A DNA stretch of 64,000 nucleotides from Corallococcus carmarthensis (GCF_003611695.1 NZ_RAWE01000029.1:1-64000), one strand, 5' to 3'; counted from the stretch's first letter, positions 33,837 to 43,273 are shown. Made by a program: numbers and translations. The notes: a model not told the origin generated them from the sequence alone.

Positions 33837-34160
33837 CGCTCTCCGCAGACGCCGCAGCCGGTTGCTGGCGCGGATGGAGCGGCGGCTAGTGCGCACGGTG
33901 TGGGCCTGGTAGGGGCGATGCGCAAAGCGGCTGGAGGCGACGGGCAAGCCGGGCGCGGGAACTGGGCACACTGGGTGGAGCGATGTAACAGCTCGCCCTG
34001 CCCCGGGGTGGAGCAACCCGCCAAGCAGCCGCGTTCCACTCGGAGTGGGAACTGGGCGCGGCGAACGCTGACTCGGTGTCCGTCTGGCGGGCTCCCCACG
34101 CTCGGCAGGCCGCTGCTTCTCCGCTTCTCGGACGGGGTACGGCGATCAGATACGATCTCT
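33837..34160. other. No gene recognised
   Basis: About 320 bases after the large nuclease-like gene. Open frames here are shadows of GC-rich composition. The stretch ends where the 3-prime half of the split gene resumes. Confidence 0.4.
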
Positions 34161-34540
34161 CCTCCTCCGTGACGGCTACATACCGTCGAGTCCGGAATGG
34201 CCCTGCCAGCACCGTCGGCGGATGTGCCGCCCCAGCCCTCGACGCTCATCCAGGGCTGGCGCGGCCAGTGGCGCTCCGGGCACACCTTCCTCGCGGTGGA
34301 CTACCAACCCGGAGACGGACAAGGTGCTGGTGCTGGAGTCCAACGCTGCCTACGGCCTCGACGGCGTCAGCTACCGTGGCCTCGGCAACCTGCGGGACGT
34401 CGGCCTCCAGCCGCTTGCGCAGTGGTGGACGCGGAGCGAGGTGTGGACGTGGCGCCGCATCTGCTCGACGTACTCCTTCCGGAGGCAGGCTTGGTTGAAG
34501 GTCAATGAGCGTGGAGCGGCGCGGCTAATCGGGAGATTCT
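34160..34540 (+). pseudogene. 3-prime part of the split gene (decayed copy 1b)
   Basis: It is highly similar at nucleotide level to 35255-35590. The segments PSTLIQGWRGQWRSGHTFLAVD and KVLVLESNAAYGLDGVSYRG fall in two different frames because of a one-base insertion near 34310 relative to copy 2. It ends in ICSTYSFRRQAWLKVNE. It is the continuation of the gene begun at 30477. Confidence 0.55.
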
Positions 34541-34595
34541 GAACATCGAAAGGGAGCAGGCGGCGCATCGACGGTTCCTGCGGAAGTTCAAGAAC

Positions 34596-34781
34596 GTCGT
34601 GGTACTGACGCGGCAGGATGCAGCGGAGTTGCGCAACGCGAGCCGCATCAAGGAGGTCGAGAAGATCCTTCGCGATGCCGCGAACAGGTTAATGGCGGGC
34701 TTGGGAAACAGGGCTCGGAAGTACTGTGAGTCAGACCAATGGCTTTATTTGGCGCTGTATCTGCGCGGTCTGTCGTGCTGA
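34596..34781 (+). CDS. Short fragment, helical, unknown
   Basis: About 60 residues of charged helix (VVLTRQDAAELRNASRIKEV). The frame is open upstream to 34509 but without a start codon there. It may be the remnant of a longer gene. Confidence 0.25.
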   Translation, partial: VVVLTRQDAAELRNASRIKEVEKILRDAANRLMAGLGNRARKYCESDQWLYLALYLRGLSC

Positions 34782-35055
34782 GGCTGATGTGGTGTTCCAT
34801 GCCCACGTGGGGCTCCTGGACGATGAGGACTTCGCTCCGGGCGAAGACGTCTTCGGGCGCACGACGAACAAGAGGCGGCCCGTCTATGGCCCGAAGTACG
34901 AACTGCGCGACGGAAGTTTCTGGGCCTATGGCGTGGGCAAGTGCTCGTGCTGCCGGACCGAGTTCTGGGGAAAGGTCGTGGTGAGGGGCGGGCGGTTTGA
35001 TTCCGTAGCGCTCGTATCCCCGCCAGAGAATTCCCTGGATTGGGGGGAGTTGTGA
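34726..35055 (+). CDS. Small zinc-ribbon-like protein
   Basis: 109 residues from GTG 34726 with GGAAG upstream. Two cysteine clusters, RCICAVCRAE and KCSCCRTEFWG, about 60 residues apart, suggest metal binding, with FRRP-free acidic sequence between (LLDDEDFAPGEDVFG). It lies between the two decayed copies of the duplicated gene. No family recognised. Confidence 0.5.
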   Translation: MSQTNGFIWRCICAVCRAEADVVFHAHVGLLDDEDFAPGEDVFGRTTNKRRPVYGPKYELRDGSFWAYGVGKCSCCRTEFWGKVVVRGGRFDSVALVSPPENSLDWGEL

Positions 35056-35061
35056 CCGTAG

Positions 35062-35577
35062 GGCCGGGGGAAAGGAGTTGCCGATCTTGCGGCGGCCTAT
35101 CCCCTGGCGCCGCCTCGGTTGAACAACTGCTGCGCCTTCGTCGAGGCCCTGCTGGTGAAGGCCTTCTCCGAGGCGCGCGGCGCGGCCTTCTCTTGGGACG
35201 CGCGTCGTCACCGGCAGATGATGATCGCCTCCACGACCGACTACTTCTCCCCGGTGACGGCAGCCATCGAGTCCGGCATGGCCCTGCAGGCGCCGTCGGC
35301 GGATGTGCCTCCCCACCCCTGGACACTCATCCAGGGGTGGCGCAGCCAGTGGCGTTCGGGGCACACCTTCCTCGTCCTGGACCACCACGCGGAGACGGAC
35401 AATGTGCTGGTGTTGGAGTCCAACGCTGGCTTCGGGCTCGACGGCGTCGGCTACCGTGGCCTCGGCAACCTGCGCGACGTCGGCCTCCAGCCGCCTGCGG
35501 ACTGGTGGACGCGGAGCGACGTGTGGACGTGGCGCCGCATCTGCTCGACGTACCCTTCCGGCGGCAGGCTTGGCTGA
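35062..35577 (+). pseudogene. Decayed copy 2 of the duplicated gene (5-prime truncated)
   Basis: The frame opens after stops at 35053 and 35059 without a start codon and reads LAAAYPLAPPRLNNCCAFVE, then YFSPVTAAIESGMALQAPSA and SGHTFLVLDHHAETDNVLVL. A one-base deletion near 35550 relative to copy 1b changes the last residues and causes an early stop. It preserves the middle part that copy 1 lost. Both copies are therefore broken. Confidence 0.55.
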
Positions 35578-35709
35578 AGGTCAAGGCGCGCAAGATGTAG
35601 AGGCTCTAGAACGGTGAGCACTGCGGCAGCTCGAAAGAGCATTCCGACGGTCCAAGAACTTTCAGGGCAGCAGCCTGATTACAGAGTCCCGGTTGGCCTG
35701 CGATGGGCG

Positions 35710-37182
35710 TTATTCCTCTTCAACGCTATCATTGGTCTGACGCCCCTCTCGCAGCTTGCAGTACTCCTTGAGACCTTGGTGAACCTTGCCCTTGGTTGCT
35801 CCTTGGTCCCATCGCGCCCCTGGTTGCTGATATCGGAAGATCCAGCTGCTCCCACCGTATCCAGAGGCCTGTTGATAGCCAATGATTGAGAAATTAAAGA
35901 GAAGTTCAAGTGCGAGGGCGGTGGTTGGTGAGTCCGGACTGCGACGACTTTCGTATTCTCGGGCGAAATCGGAGACGTTGAATGTGATTGTTCGGATTGC
36001 GCTCAAGGCATCAAGGGCGACTGTCCAGTTCTTCCAGTGGGGGACTACCTCGTCGTCGAGTTCGAGTTTTAGATAGGTTGAATAGTCGGAGCGTGCCTCG
36101 GAGATGTCCGGATTTGTGAAGTAAGGGGGCGGCTGCTGTCGGGACTTCGTTATTTCGAGTGCCACGTTGCAGTATTTGATGACGTCTCTGGGGCGAAGAT
36201 AAGTTCGTGCGCAGATGTGGTTCCATTTGCTTTGGGAGCCTCTCATTAGCTCGGAGTCTTCCATGTCGGACCAAGAGACCTTTTGGTCGAGTTTGACGCG
36301 CGCACGCTCCTCAAGAAGCTTCCGGAGTTCTTCGGTTGTCCATTCAATTGTTATTGCTTGAGATTCGGCTAGCTTGTTTTTGTCGGAAAATTTCAGGTCT
36401 TCCCAGAGGTCGGTTCGTAAATACACTATGGGGGAGATGGTTGGCGTGGTGCGCTCAAATCTCCTTCGGACCTGTCGCGCTGCCAGGATTAAGCCGATCA
36501 GCATGTTGGCGCGGCTTTCGTCAAGCACGGACAGGCCTTGGTCTAGTTCATCGAAGTGCAGAAGTATTGTATGGCTGCCCAATTCTTCGCTGGCAACCTG
36601 CTCGATGCTCTCAAATATTGCGCTCGACAAGGCGTCGAGTTCTCGACCTAGCTTGGTGTCTCCGGAGCTTCTTTTGAAGTCTAGCTTCCCAAGCTTATTC
36701 CCAAGGATGGTTGGTTCAAATGAGCCATCAATCTGGAGTTCATCGGGTAGGAGGATGTTGCCTGTTTCGGTATTTATTGAGCCGTAGTTACTCTTTAGGA
36801 ATTTCTCTATCTTCTTTGCGTGCGGTCGACTGGGATCTTGGGCTCGCGCAAGAACTAAGGAGCTGAGTTCGACTGCTATGAAGAACTCCCACGATGCTCT
36901 GTATGCTTCGATGGCGCTGGCCCCGGCGTCGATGCGCTTTGCATGCATTGACCAGGGGTATGATTTGAACTTCAGTGCTTTTGAGACGATATTTCCGGCC
37001 GTGCGCTCTGTGAATGCCCTGACCAAGGCTGTTTTGCCGGAACCTTTTCGGCCGAGCACCAAGAGTCTAGTCCCAGCCGCGATCGATTTGTGTGCGTTGG
37101 TTGAGAGGAAGTATTCTAGGACCGCATCATCTTCTGCGGCGACTTGGCCGAACTCATCGATGCGAGTGATGTCGACGGGCAT
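35710..37182 (-). CDS. P-loop ATPase, Sll1717-like
   Basis: 490 residues from ATG 37182 with GAGGCACC. Walker A GRKGSGKT is at about 44-51 and Walker B LLHFDELDQ at about 207-215. An arginine-rich stretch follows (ARQVRRRFERTTPTISPIVY). The layout fits P-loop ATPases of the Sll1717 type, some of which occur in mobile or defence contexts. The gene is strikingly AT-richer than its neighbours, pointing to recent acquisition. It sits just downstream of the terminase gene on the same strand, as phage cargo. Confidence 0.65.
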   Translation of the reverse strand: MPVDITRIDEFGQVAAEDDAVLEYFLSTNAHKSIAAGTRLLVLGRKGSGKTALVRAFTERTAGNIVSKALKFKSYPWSMHAKRIDAGASAIEAYRASWEFFIAVELSSLVLARAQDPSRPHAKKIEKFLKSNYGSINTETGNILLPDELQIDGSFEPTILGNKLGKLDFKRSSGDTKLGRELDALSSAIFESIEQVASEELGSHTILLHFDELDQGLSVLDESRANMLIGLILAARQVRRRFERTTPTISPIVYLRTDLWEDLKFSDKNKLAESQAITIEWTTEELRKLLEERARVKLDQKVSWSDMEDSELMRGSQSKWNHICARTYLRPRDVIKYCNVALEITKSRQQPPPYFTNPDISEARSDYSTYLKLELDDEVVPHWKNWTVALDALSAIRTITFNVSDFAREYESRRSPDSPTTALALELLFNFSIIGYQQASGYGGSSWIFRYQQPGARWDQGATKGKVHQGLKEYCKLREGRQTNDSVEEE

Positions 37183-37300
37183 ATGGTGCCTCGGATTGGA
37201 TACTTGCGCTGGCGCAGTACGTTACCCTATGTCACTGCGCGTTGAATAGCGTGGTCCGATGGACTGGTGGGTCTTTCGCGATATCGTCGAAGGACAAGCT

Positions 37301-38735
37301 TCAGCCAAGCACGCGCACGCCGATCTCCCCGCTACCTCGCCGCTCCGGCCCCCGTTCGCGCTGGCAGGCCAAGGCCACGGCCCAGAACTTGTCCGCGTGC
37401 CCACGGTTGGTGCGCTCGGCGTCGAAGGAGACCTTCCCGGAAGGGAGCACCCGGCGCTTGATGGAGTGAACCTGCCCGACAAGCTCACGCTCTCGCGGAA
37501 GGGTGACGTCGCGCCGCTGGAGGAGAATCTTGAAGTCGGTGGCCCAGCGCTCCTTGGACTCGTTCGTGAAGTTCTCCGCCACCACCTGGGGGAAATCCCG
37601 AGCGAGGTTCTCCGCGAGATTCATGCCGATGCCGCTGCGGTCGACGGACATGCGCGCCACGGGCAGGACGGAGAGGATTCTGCGGAGGTGGGCCTCCTGC
37701 TCCGCGAAGGGGACACCCTCGAAGCTCTTCAGCATGCGGCAGGTGAAGCGGCCCTGCGCTTCCTCGAAGACGGCTAGCTCGGAGCGGTCTCGGGTGCGCC
37801 CCACGTCGAAGCCCGCCACTAGGCGGCCCTGGGGCGCGGGCATGTCGGAAGCGTCCTGGGCCAACACCAACTCGTCGGTGGTGCACGGGAGGATGAGCTC
37901 GTAGGGGAGGAAGCTGTAGGACTCGTCGACGTAAAAGGCATTCAAACTCCTGCTGGAAGTCCTCCTGCGGCAGGGAGTCGAACTGCTCCACCAGCACGGG
38001 GCGCCCGAAGCGAACGACGCGCTCCTCGGTGGGCATGAGAGGGGCTTCCACCGCGGCGCGTCTCACGTCCAGGCTGAAGAATCGGCACAGCCACCAGGGC
38101 ACCTGCTGGCGCGTGTGGTGCGGGTACTTGCGCAACTCCTGCGAAGCGATTTCCCAGAAGATGCCTCGCCGGCCCAGCGGCGTGCTGCAGCCCGTGAGCT
38201 GCCCGTGGGAGCGGAGGATGAGTGCGGTGCTTCCGGTGTAGACCTCGCGGTCGTTCACGTAGTGGGCCAACTCGTCGAGGTACGCGTCGCCGCGCTTGCC
38301 GCGAGGTGGCTTCGAGGGCACGGAGATGATGCGCGAGAGGCGGCGGCCCTTGGCGTTGGACTCGAAGGCCAACTCCGTCTTCGCGTCGGTGACGAGCTTC
38401 TTCTTGAATGCGGTTGGCAGCTCCTCGTACACCTGCCGGGCGATGAGCACCTTCTCCACGGCGTCGCTCAAGTTGTACGAGACGAACACCGCCGTATGGC
38501 CGTCACGCAGGTGGCAGCGCGCGAGGGCTTCCAACGCGAAGAGGAAGGAGAAGCCCACCTGGCGGCTCTTCGCCACCCAGCGGAAGCGGGAGCGGTTGTC
38601 CAGCAGCGCCTGCTGGTAGGGCTCCAGCACCACGGGCTCGCTGTCGTAGTGGCACAGGCCGGAGATGAATCCCGACTCGGTGGCGAGCCACTGAGTGAGG
38701 TCGTTCTCGGTGCGTTTGACGATGCTGAGCGTCAC
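37301..38735 (-). CDS. Terminase large subunit, reading frame shifted by one base near codon 267
   Basis: Expected product about 477 residues from GTG 38735 with GGGAGGA. The ATPase half has [20 protein letters not shown] (Walker A-like), then [10 protein letters not shown] (Walker B). The nuclease half has [20 protein letters not shown] and [20 protein letters not shown]. The two halves are in different frames, meeting at minus-strand CTT-TTA-CG (37932-37937). Skipping one T gives [12 protein letters not shown]. As in the sheath gene, the break is +1. It powers DNA packaging through the portal. Confidence 0.82.
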
Positions 38736-38815
38736 GCTGTCCTCCCTGCTTGTGTCGTTGCTTTCTCTCGGCACCAGAGCGTGCATGGCCGCGTCCTCTT
38801 CACGAAGGAGTCGCC

Positions 38816-39430
38816 ATGTCTGCCTATGCTGCTGTCGCCCGCGCACCCCGCACCCTCACGGAGAAGGAGGTGGCGCTCCTGCTGCGCGCCACGGGGGAGC
38901 ACCGGGATGGATTCCGGGACCACTGCCTGTACAGCCTCGCGCTGGCCTCGGGCCTGCGTGAGCACGAACTGGTGGCCCTCAACATCGGTGACATCTTTGA
39001 CGAGCGCGGGCGCGCACGCCGGCACGTGCTGCTGCACGTCTTCAAGGGCTCCCGCCGGCACCCGCGCCCCCAGGAGGTTGTCCTCTCGGACACGGTGCGC
39101 GCGAAGCTGGAGAAGCTGCTGCGGCTGAAGCGCTCGCAGGGGCACGACGTGGGGCCCCTGGCACCGCTCTTCCTGAGCCGCCTGGGACTGCGCCTGTCCA
39201 CGCGGCAGGTGCGCCACGGCTTCGGAGTCTGGCAGCAACGCGCGGGCTTGGAGAGACACCTCAACTTCCACGCCGTGCGCCACACCGCATGCACCGGGGT
39301 GTACCGGAGGACGAAGGACATCCGCCTCACTCAGCGCTTCGCGCGCCAGCGCAGCATCGACTCCACCGTCATCTACACGCACCCCTCGGACGACGAGCTG
39401 GTGCGCGTGACGCAGGACCTGCCCTGCTGA
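38816..39430 (+). CDS. Tyrosine recombinase, catalytic domain only
   Basis: 204 residues from ATG 38816 with AAGGAG. Catalytic motifs are [10 protein letters not shown] (Arg about 48), [10 protein letters not shown] (HxxR, about 152-155) and a tyrosine in [13 protein letters not shown] (about 187). The usual second His is replaced near RFARQRSID. There is no N-terminal core-binding domain, so it is shorter than XerC/D (about 300). It is divergent from the terminase gene. A second recombinase of a different family (serine integrase at 54.7 kb) exists, so this one may resolve dimers or be cargo. Confidence 0.7.
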   Translation: MSAYAAVARAPRTLTEKEVALLLRATGEHRDGFRDHCLYSLALASGLREHELVALNIGDIFDERGRARRHVLLHVFKGSRRHPRPQEVVLSDTVRAKLEKLLRLKRSQGHDVGPLAPLFLSRLGLRLSTRQVRHGFGVWQQRAGLERHLNFHAVRHTACTGVYRRTKDIRLTQRFARQRSIDSTVIYTHPSDDELVRVTQDLPC

Positions 39431-39550
39431 TGGGGAATGCCGCCTCCGCGCTGAGGGCCCGCGAGAGCCCCTGGTTGGGCCGGGGTGCCGCGCGGAGGCG
39501 GCGAGGCGCGGCTTTGCCCGGGGCCCGCGCGAGCTGGCCCAGACGCGGCC

Positions 39551-39584
39551 GGCGAAAGTGAACAGCGCGAGGCGTTCACTTACC
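39551..39584. repeat. Inverted repeat with AAGTGAAC/GTTCACTT arms
   Basis: CGGCGAAAGTGAAC on the left is mirrored by GTTCACTTACCGG on the right, about 10 bases apart. It looks like an operator for a dimeric protein. Similar half-sites continue across the next 900 bases. Confidence 0.45.
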
Positions 39585-40045
39585 GGCCGCAAATGATCAG
39601 GGGAGGGGTGTTCACTTTTTCGGGGCTGACCCTCTCGAAAAGGGCCCCAGGTACACGCCCCGGCGGCGAGGCTCGCACGAAAAAACGCACCACCCCCCAC
39701 CCTGGCGTCAGGGGTAGGCGGGGTAGGCGTGCTGGCGTCATCGGTAGGCATGGTTGCGCCCGGCAGGGGCAGGCAGTGAAGGTGACGGGGAGGAGCTGCG
39801 CCGCGCGGCGGGCGGCAGGCGGCCCCAACCAGCGGAAAGCGGCCATTGGCCTCGGCGCTTCGGCCCCCCACGAGGGCTCGTAAGCGCGCGAAACAGCGTG
39901 GGGGCGGTGACGCCGAATGGCCGCCTTTGCCTATTTTCGGCCATTCGGCTCGGCCCTGGTAACGGCACGCGCGCCCAGGTGCGCGCGGGGCGGAGGGCCG
40001 GTGCTTCGAGGGCAGCTCGGGGGCTCGTGGGGCTCACGAGGAAGA

Positions 40046-40076
40046 CAAAGGCCTGCGACGCGAAGCGCGCGGGGAC
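40046..40076 (-). promoter_or_regulatory. Promoter-like motif, copy F (20-base spacer)
   Basis: Minus strand GTCCCC (40071-40076), 20 bases, CTTTG (40046-40050). Its internal half is identical to copy D for GCGTCGCAGGCCTTTGTC. The nearest minus-strand gene downstream is the terminase, 1.3 kb away with the recombinase gene between. Confidence 0.35.
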
Positions 40077-40468
40077 ACGCGGGCACGAACGGGGCGCCAC
40101 GCGGCGGAGGCGTTGGCGCGCGGGGCTGACCGGGGGCTCGCGCCAGGTGGGCCACGTGGCGGCCAGCGGGGCGCAGCGGAGCAGGGCGTCCCGGGCCGGG
40201 GAAGTGAACGGCGCGCTGGCGTCCGGCCCGCTGGACGGAGTGTGCTTCCGGGCGCGAGTTCAGGCCCAAACTCGTACCGCGGCGCTCATGGACCTGGTGG
40301 CTGTCCGCCCTAACCTCGCGAAACTACGAAGGCTGTGGCGCCAGGCGTGTGCTTCTGCGCGCTAGGTGGAGCTCCCGGGGGAAAGTGACCAGGCCAGGCC
40401 TGGCGCGGCGAAAGTGAACGGCGAAACTGAACGCGAAAGTGCCCGCGTTCACTTACCGGAGGGCACTC

Positions 40469-41464
40469 TCAGGCGGGGTCGGCGGGGGGCGCGACGTCCG
40501 TCGGTGGATCCACGAGGACGTCGTCCTTGGGGCTTTCCGAGGAGGCCGTGTCGAGGTCCTCGTCGTCACTCGCCGTCACCTCCGCGTCCACCTCGCCGCG
40601 CACGGCGGGCGTCGTCTCGCGCGCAGCTCGCAGGGCCTGGGCGTGTCGGGCCTGGAGGCCCTCCAGCGAGAAGCTGGCGTGCAGCTCCTGGCGGGAGTCG
40701 GCGCCGCCTTGGACGAACTCCTTGAGCCTCACCATGGTGTTGAAATCGGTGGGGTTGTCGACGCGCACGCGGCCCTCGGACAGCGCCTCCTCGAAGCCGA
40801 GGAGGTAGCCGTCAATCATCTTCAGGGCGTCGTCCTTGGAGACGGCGATGGCGTTGGCGCGCAGTTCAATCAGCTTCTGGTCCGCCTTGGTGGCGATGCG
40901 CGTCTTGGCCTCCTCGCGGCGGCGCAGGCAGTTGTGCTCCTTCGCGTAGTTGGCGACGAGCGAGGTGGCGACACCGAAGCGCTCCGCCAACTCGCGGTAC
41001 GAGGCGTAGGACGTCATGGTGGAGCCGTCGGGAAACGTCTTCACGTCGCCGAAGACGAGGGCGCGGTCCAGCTCCTGGCGCGGGAGCGCGGGCTCCTCGG
41101 ACTTGCGGGGGCGGCCCGTTTTTCGCTTCGGAGGAGGAGGAGGCGCTTCGTCCAGTGCGGCCATCTCGTCCGGCGCAGGCGTCTCGTCCGGCGCGTGCGT
41201 CTCGGCCGGCTGCTGGCCCGCGAGGAGGCGCTTGCGGCGGCCGAGGCAGTCGTGCTGCTGGGCGTACTTGGCGACGGCGCTGTGGGCGACGCCGAAGCGC
41301 TCGGCCAACTCGCGGAGAGAGGGGAAGCGCCGCTTCACACGGCCCCGCGTGGTGGGCACCTCTTCGCCCTCCACGAGGAGCCGATCCACCTCGTCATGAG
41401 GAAGCCGGGGGCCTTCGGCCTTGGTGGGGCGCCCCAGCTTCTTGAGGGGCTTCTTCTGGGCCAT
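40469..41464 (-). CDS. Probable terminase small subunit with two tandem DNA-binding modules
   Basis: 331 residues from ATG 41464. Two related modules each begin with an AT-hook-like GRP element ([20 protein letters not shown]). Each continues with an LP-x-E-x-D-R segment, then the helix-turn-helix [20 protein letters not shown] or [20 protein letters not shown], ending HDCLGRR or HNCLRRR. A helical oligomerisation-like region follows ([26 protein letters not shown]), then an acidic tail. Gene order relative to the large terminase fits TerS. A transcription regulator is the main alternative. Confidence 0.6.
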   Translation of the reverse strand: MAQKKPLKKLGRPTKAEGPRLPHDEVDRLLVEGEEVPTTRGRVKRRFPSLRELAERFGVAHSAVAKYAQQHDCLGRRKRLLAGQQPAETHAPDETPAPDEMAALDEAPPPPPKRKTGRPRKSEEPALPRQELDRALVFGDVKTFPDGSTMTSYASYRELAERFGVATSLVANYAKEHNCLRRREEAKTRIATKADQKLIELRANAIAVSKDDALKMIDGYLLGFEEALSEGRVRVDNPTDFNTMVRLKEFVQGGADSRQELHASFSLEGLQARHAQALRAARETTPAVRGEVDAEVTASDDEDLDTASSESPKDDVLVDPPTDVAPPADPA

Positions 41465-41472
41465 GCCTTCCC

Positions 41473-42282
41473 TCAGCAGCCACTGGAGGGCTGCGCTGCG
41501 GTGTCCACGGCCTGGGTGCGCAGGCGCTGCATCAGCCGCGTGCGCTGGCGCTTCAGGCGCTGGTACACCCGCTCGACCTCGGTGGTGTCGCCCTCGACGA
41601 GGCGGCTGGCGTAGGCACGCAACTTCTCTCGCCGGACGACGGTGGCCATGAGGACCTCGACGTCGCTGCGAGGCAGGGTGGCCTGGGCCAGATGCACCAG
41701 CACGGCGTCGCGCTTCACGAAGCTGCGGCGGACGCTGGGCCGCCTGGGGCTCTCCACCAGCGTGGCGTGACGGGTGTCCGGCAGCCACTCGGCGAGCTGC
41801 GCCTGCGTGTACGTCTCGTGCTGTTCCGCGCGCTCCTTACGGAGGTGCCGGAACACCTCGCGCGCTGTCTGCTGGCGCAGGCGGACGGCCGTCCAGTCAC
41901 CCCAGCGGGAGAGAGGGAAGGCGCGCGCGACGGAGAGGAAGGTGGCGAGAACGAGCTGGTCCAGGTCCTCCCGGGGCACCGCGCTGCCGAGGAGGCGGCG
42001 GCGCAGGCGCCGCAACATGGGGGCGTAGGCTGCGGCGAGGCCCGCCGTCCACGCGGGGCTGGAGGAGGCCTGCATTTCGGCCACCAAGGCCCGAGTGAGG
42101 GCTTCCCGCTCCGGGTACGTCTCCTCCCGCGCGTCAGCCAACGCGACCAGCACCGATTCGAGAGTGGAGTGGCGCGCGAAGGCGGGCCGCCGCGTGCGCG
42201 CAGCCGCGAAGACGGCGTGGTGCCGAGGGGAGAGCGCCTCCACACGCAGCAGGCCGAGGAGGTGGCCGAAGAAGTCATTCAC
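41473..42282 (-). CDS. Sigma-70-like factor (leftward operon)
   Basis: 269 residues from GTG 42282, overlapping the previous stop as GTGA. A region-2-like block is [20 protein letters not shown] with [20 protein letters not shown]; a region-4-like block is [20 protein letters not shown] with [19 protein letters not shown]. Its arrangement parallels the protein at 46734-47582, suggesting paralogy. It immediately precedes the small-terminase gene and may direct RNA polymerase to late promoters. Confidence 0.55.
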   Translation of the reverse strand: MNDFFGHLLGLLRVEALSPRHHAVFAAARTRRPAFARHSTLESVLVALADAREETYPEREALTRALVAEMQASSSPAWTAGLAAAYAPMLRRLRRRLLGSAVPREDLDQLVLATFLSVARAFPLSRWGDWTAVRLRQQTAREVFRHLRKERAEQHETYTQAQLAEWLPDTRHATLVESPRRPSVRRSFVKRDAVLVHLAQATLPRSDVEVLMATVVRREKLRAYASRLVEGDTTEVERVYQRLKRQRTRLMQRLRTQAVDTAAQPSSGC

Positions 42283-42617
42283 CGAGGACGGGCCTCCCAC
42301 CACTCGCGCACCAGTTCGAGGAAGTCATCCAACTGCATGGTGACGAGGGGCGGCTGCCCGTCGTCCTTGCACACGGCGAGCGGCCAGCGACCCTGCGGGC
42401 ACGTCTCCACCGCCTGACGCATGGCCTCGCGGACGTTGGTGCGCTGGTGGGCCTTGGCCTCGACCCAGAAGCACGGCACCTCGACGTCGGACATCTCCTG
42501 CCCGGTGCGGTACTGGAGGCCGCGGCGAATGAGGGCCTCGGGCATCGCCTCACGGAAGCGGTGGACGAGGGCGCGCTCGAAGTCGGCACCCTTGCGACGG
42601 GAGGACGCGCCGCTCAC
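42279..42617 (-). CDS. Holliday-junction-resolvase-like PD-(D/E)XK nuclease
   Basis: 112 residues from GTG 42617. GASSRRKGADFERALVHRFR, then RRGLQYRTGQEMSDVEVPCF with WVEAKAHQRT, form the E...D...ExK pattern of Hjc/resolvase-like folds. It is coupled to both neighbours by GTGA overlaps. It would cut recombination intermediates before packaging. Confidence 0.65.
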   Translation of the reverse strand: MSGASSRRKGADFERALVHRFREAMPEALIRRGLQYRTGQEMSDVEVPCFWVEAKAHQRTNVREAMRQAVETCPQGRWPLAVCKDDGQPPLVTMQLDDFLELVREWWEARPR

Positions 42618-43273
42618 GAGACACCTCCTGACTCTTCTAGCAGCCGCTCCATGTGCCCGCCACGGCTCATGCGCACGGCGAGGCGGCGAGCCACCTCCAG
42701 TGCGCAGCGGGCGTCCGCCATGGCGCGGTGAGGCGTGGGGCGGTGGATGCCGAAGTGCTTGGCCAGGGCGTTGAGGGAGAGGGACTCCACCTCGCCCGTG
42801 GCGAGCAGCGGCCATGCGAGGCTGGCGGTGTCGAGGCGGTGGTAGTCGACGCTGGGCAGAGCCAGCCCGGTACGGCGATACCCCTCGGTGAGGAAGCCCC
42901 AGTCAAAGCTGGGGACGTGACCGGCCACGAGGGTGCCCGCAAGCAGCGGCGTTGCGGTGGCCAAGACTTCCGGCAGGGGCAGCGCGTCCCGCCACTCCTC
43001 GTCGGAGTAGCCGCACACGGCCAGGGCTTCGGGCTGGGCGTCCGCCAGCCGGGTGGGCAGCACGCGCGCCTCATACTCCGCCAGCACCTTGAGGCTGCGG
43101 GCGTCGACGCGGAGGATGGCCACCTCCAGCACTTCGTGCCGGGAGGCGTCCAGCCCCGTCGTTTCCAGGTCGACGAAGCAGAGCGTCCGCAGGTGCGGTG
43201 GGAGGCTGGGGAAGAGCGGCGGGTGGAGGGCAGAGGCAGGGGTGGTGTCGGAAGCAGGGTGAGCGGACAGCAT
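42614..43273 (-). CDS. DnaQ-like 3-prime to 5-prime exonuclease
   Basis: 219 residues. ExoI FVDLETTGLD is at about 33-42, ExoII GHVPSFDWGFL about 117-127, and ExoIII HRAMADARCALE about 182. These give the DEDDh set (Asp, Glu, Asp, His, Asp). About 28 unstructured residues precede the domain. It sits in the replication/recombination operon between the RecB-like nuclease and the resolvase, so proofreading or DNA-end processing is likely. Confidence 0.85.
   Translation of the reverse strand: MLSAHPASDTTPASALHPPLFPSLPPHLRTLCFVDLETTGLDASRHEVLEVAILRVDARSLKVLAEYEARVLPTRLADAQPEALAVCGYSDEEWRDALPLPEVLATATPLLAGTLVAGHVPSFDWGFLTEGYRRTGLALPSVDYHRLDTASLAWPLLATGEVESLSLNALAKHFGIHRPTPHRAMADARCALEVARRLAVRMSRGGHMERLLEESGGVS

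Larger units (their letters stand above)
39431..40468. other. 1 kb noncoding, GC-rich, with recurring GTGAAC motifs and a promoter-like copy
   Basis: No convincing gene. AAGTGAAC or its complement GTTCACTT recurs near 39555, 39573, 39610, 40204, 40413 and 40448. At 39551-39584 two copies face each other across about 10 bases. A variant motif (GTCCCC and CTTTG boxes with a 20-base spacer) lies at 40046-40076. Lying between the two terminase genes, it could contain a packaging (pac/cos) site, a repressor operator array or both. Confidence 0.45.

Noticed and set aside
35614-35889. Plus-strand 91-residue open frame opposite the P-loop ATPase 3-prime end
   Set aside because: It overlaps the well-supported ATPase gene, starts at a position without ribosome-binding site and shows no recognised domain.
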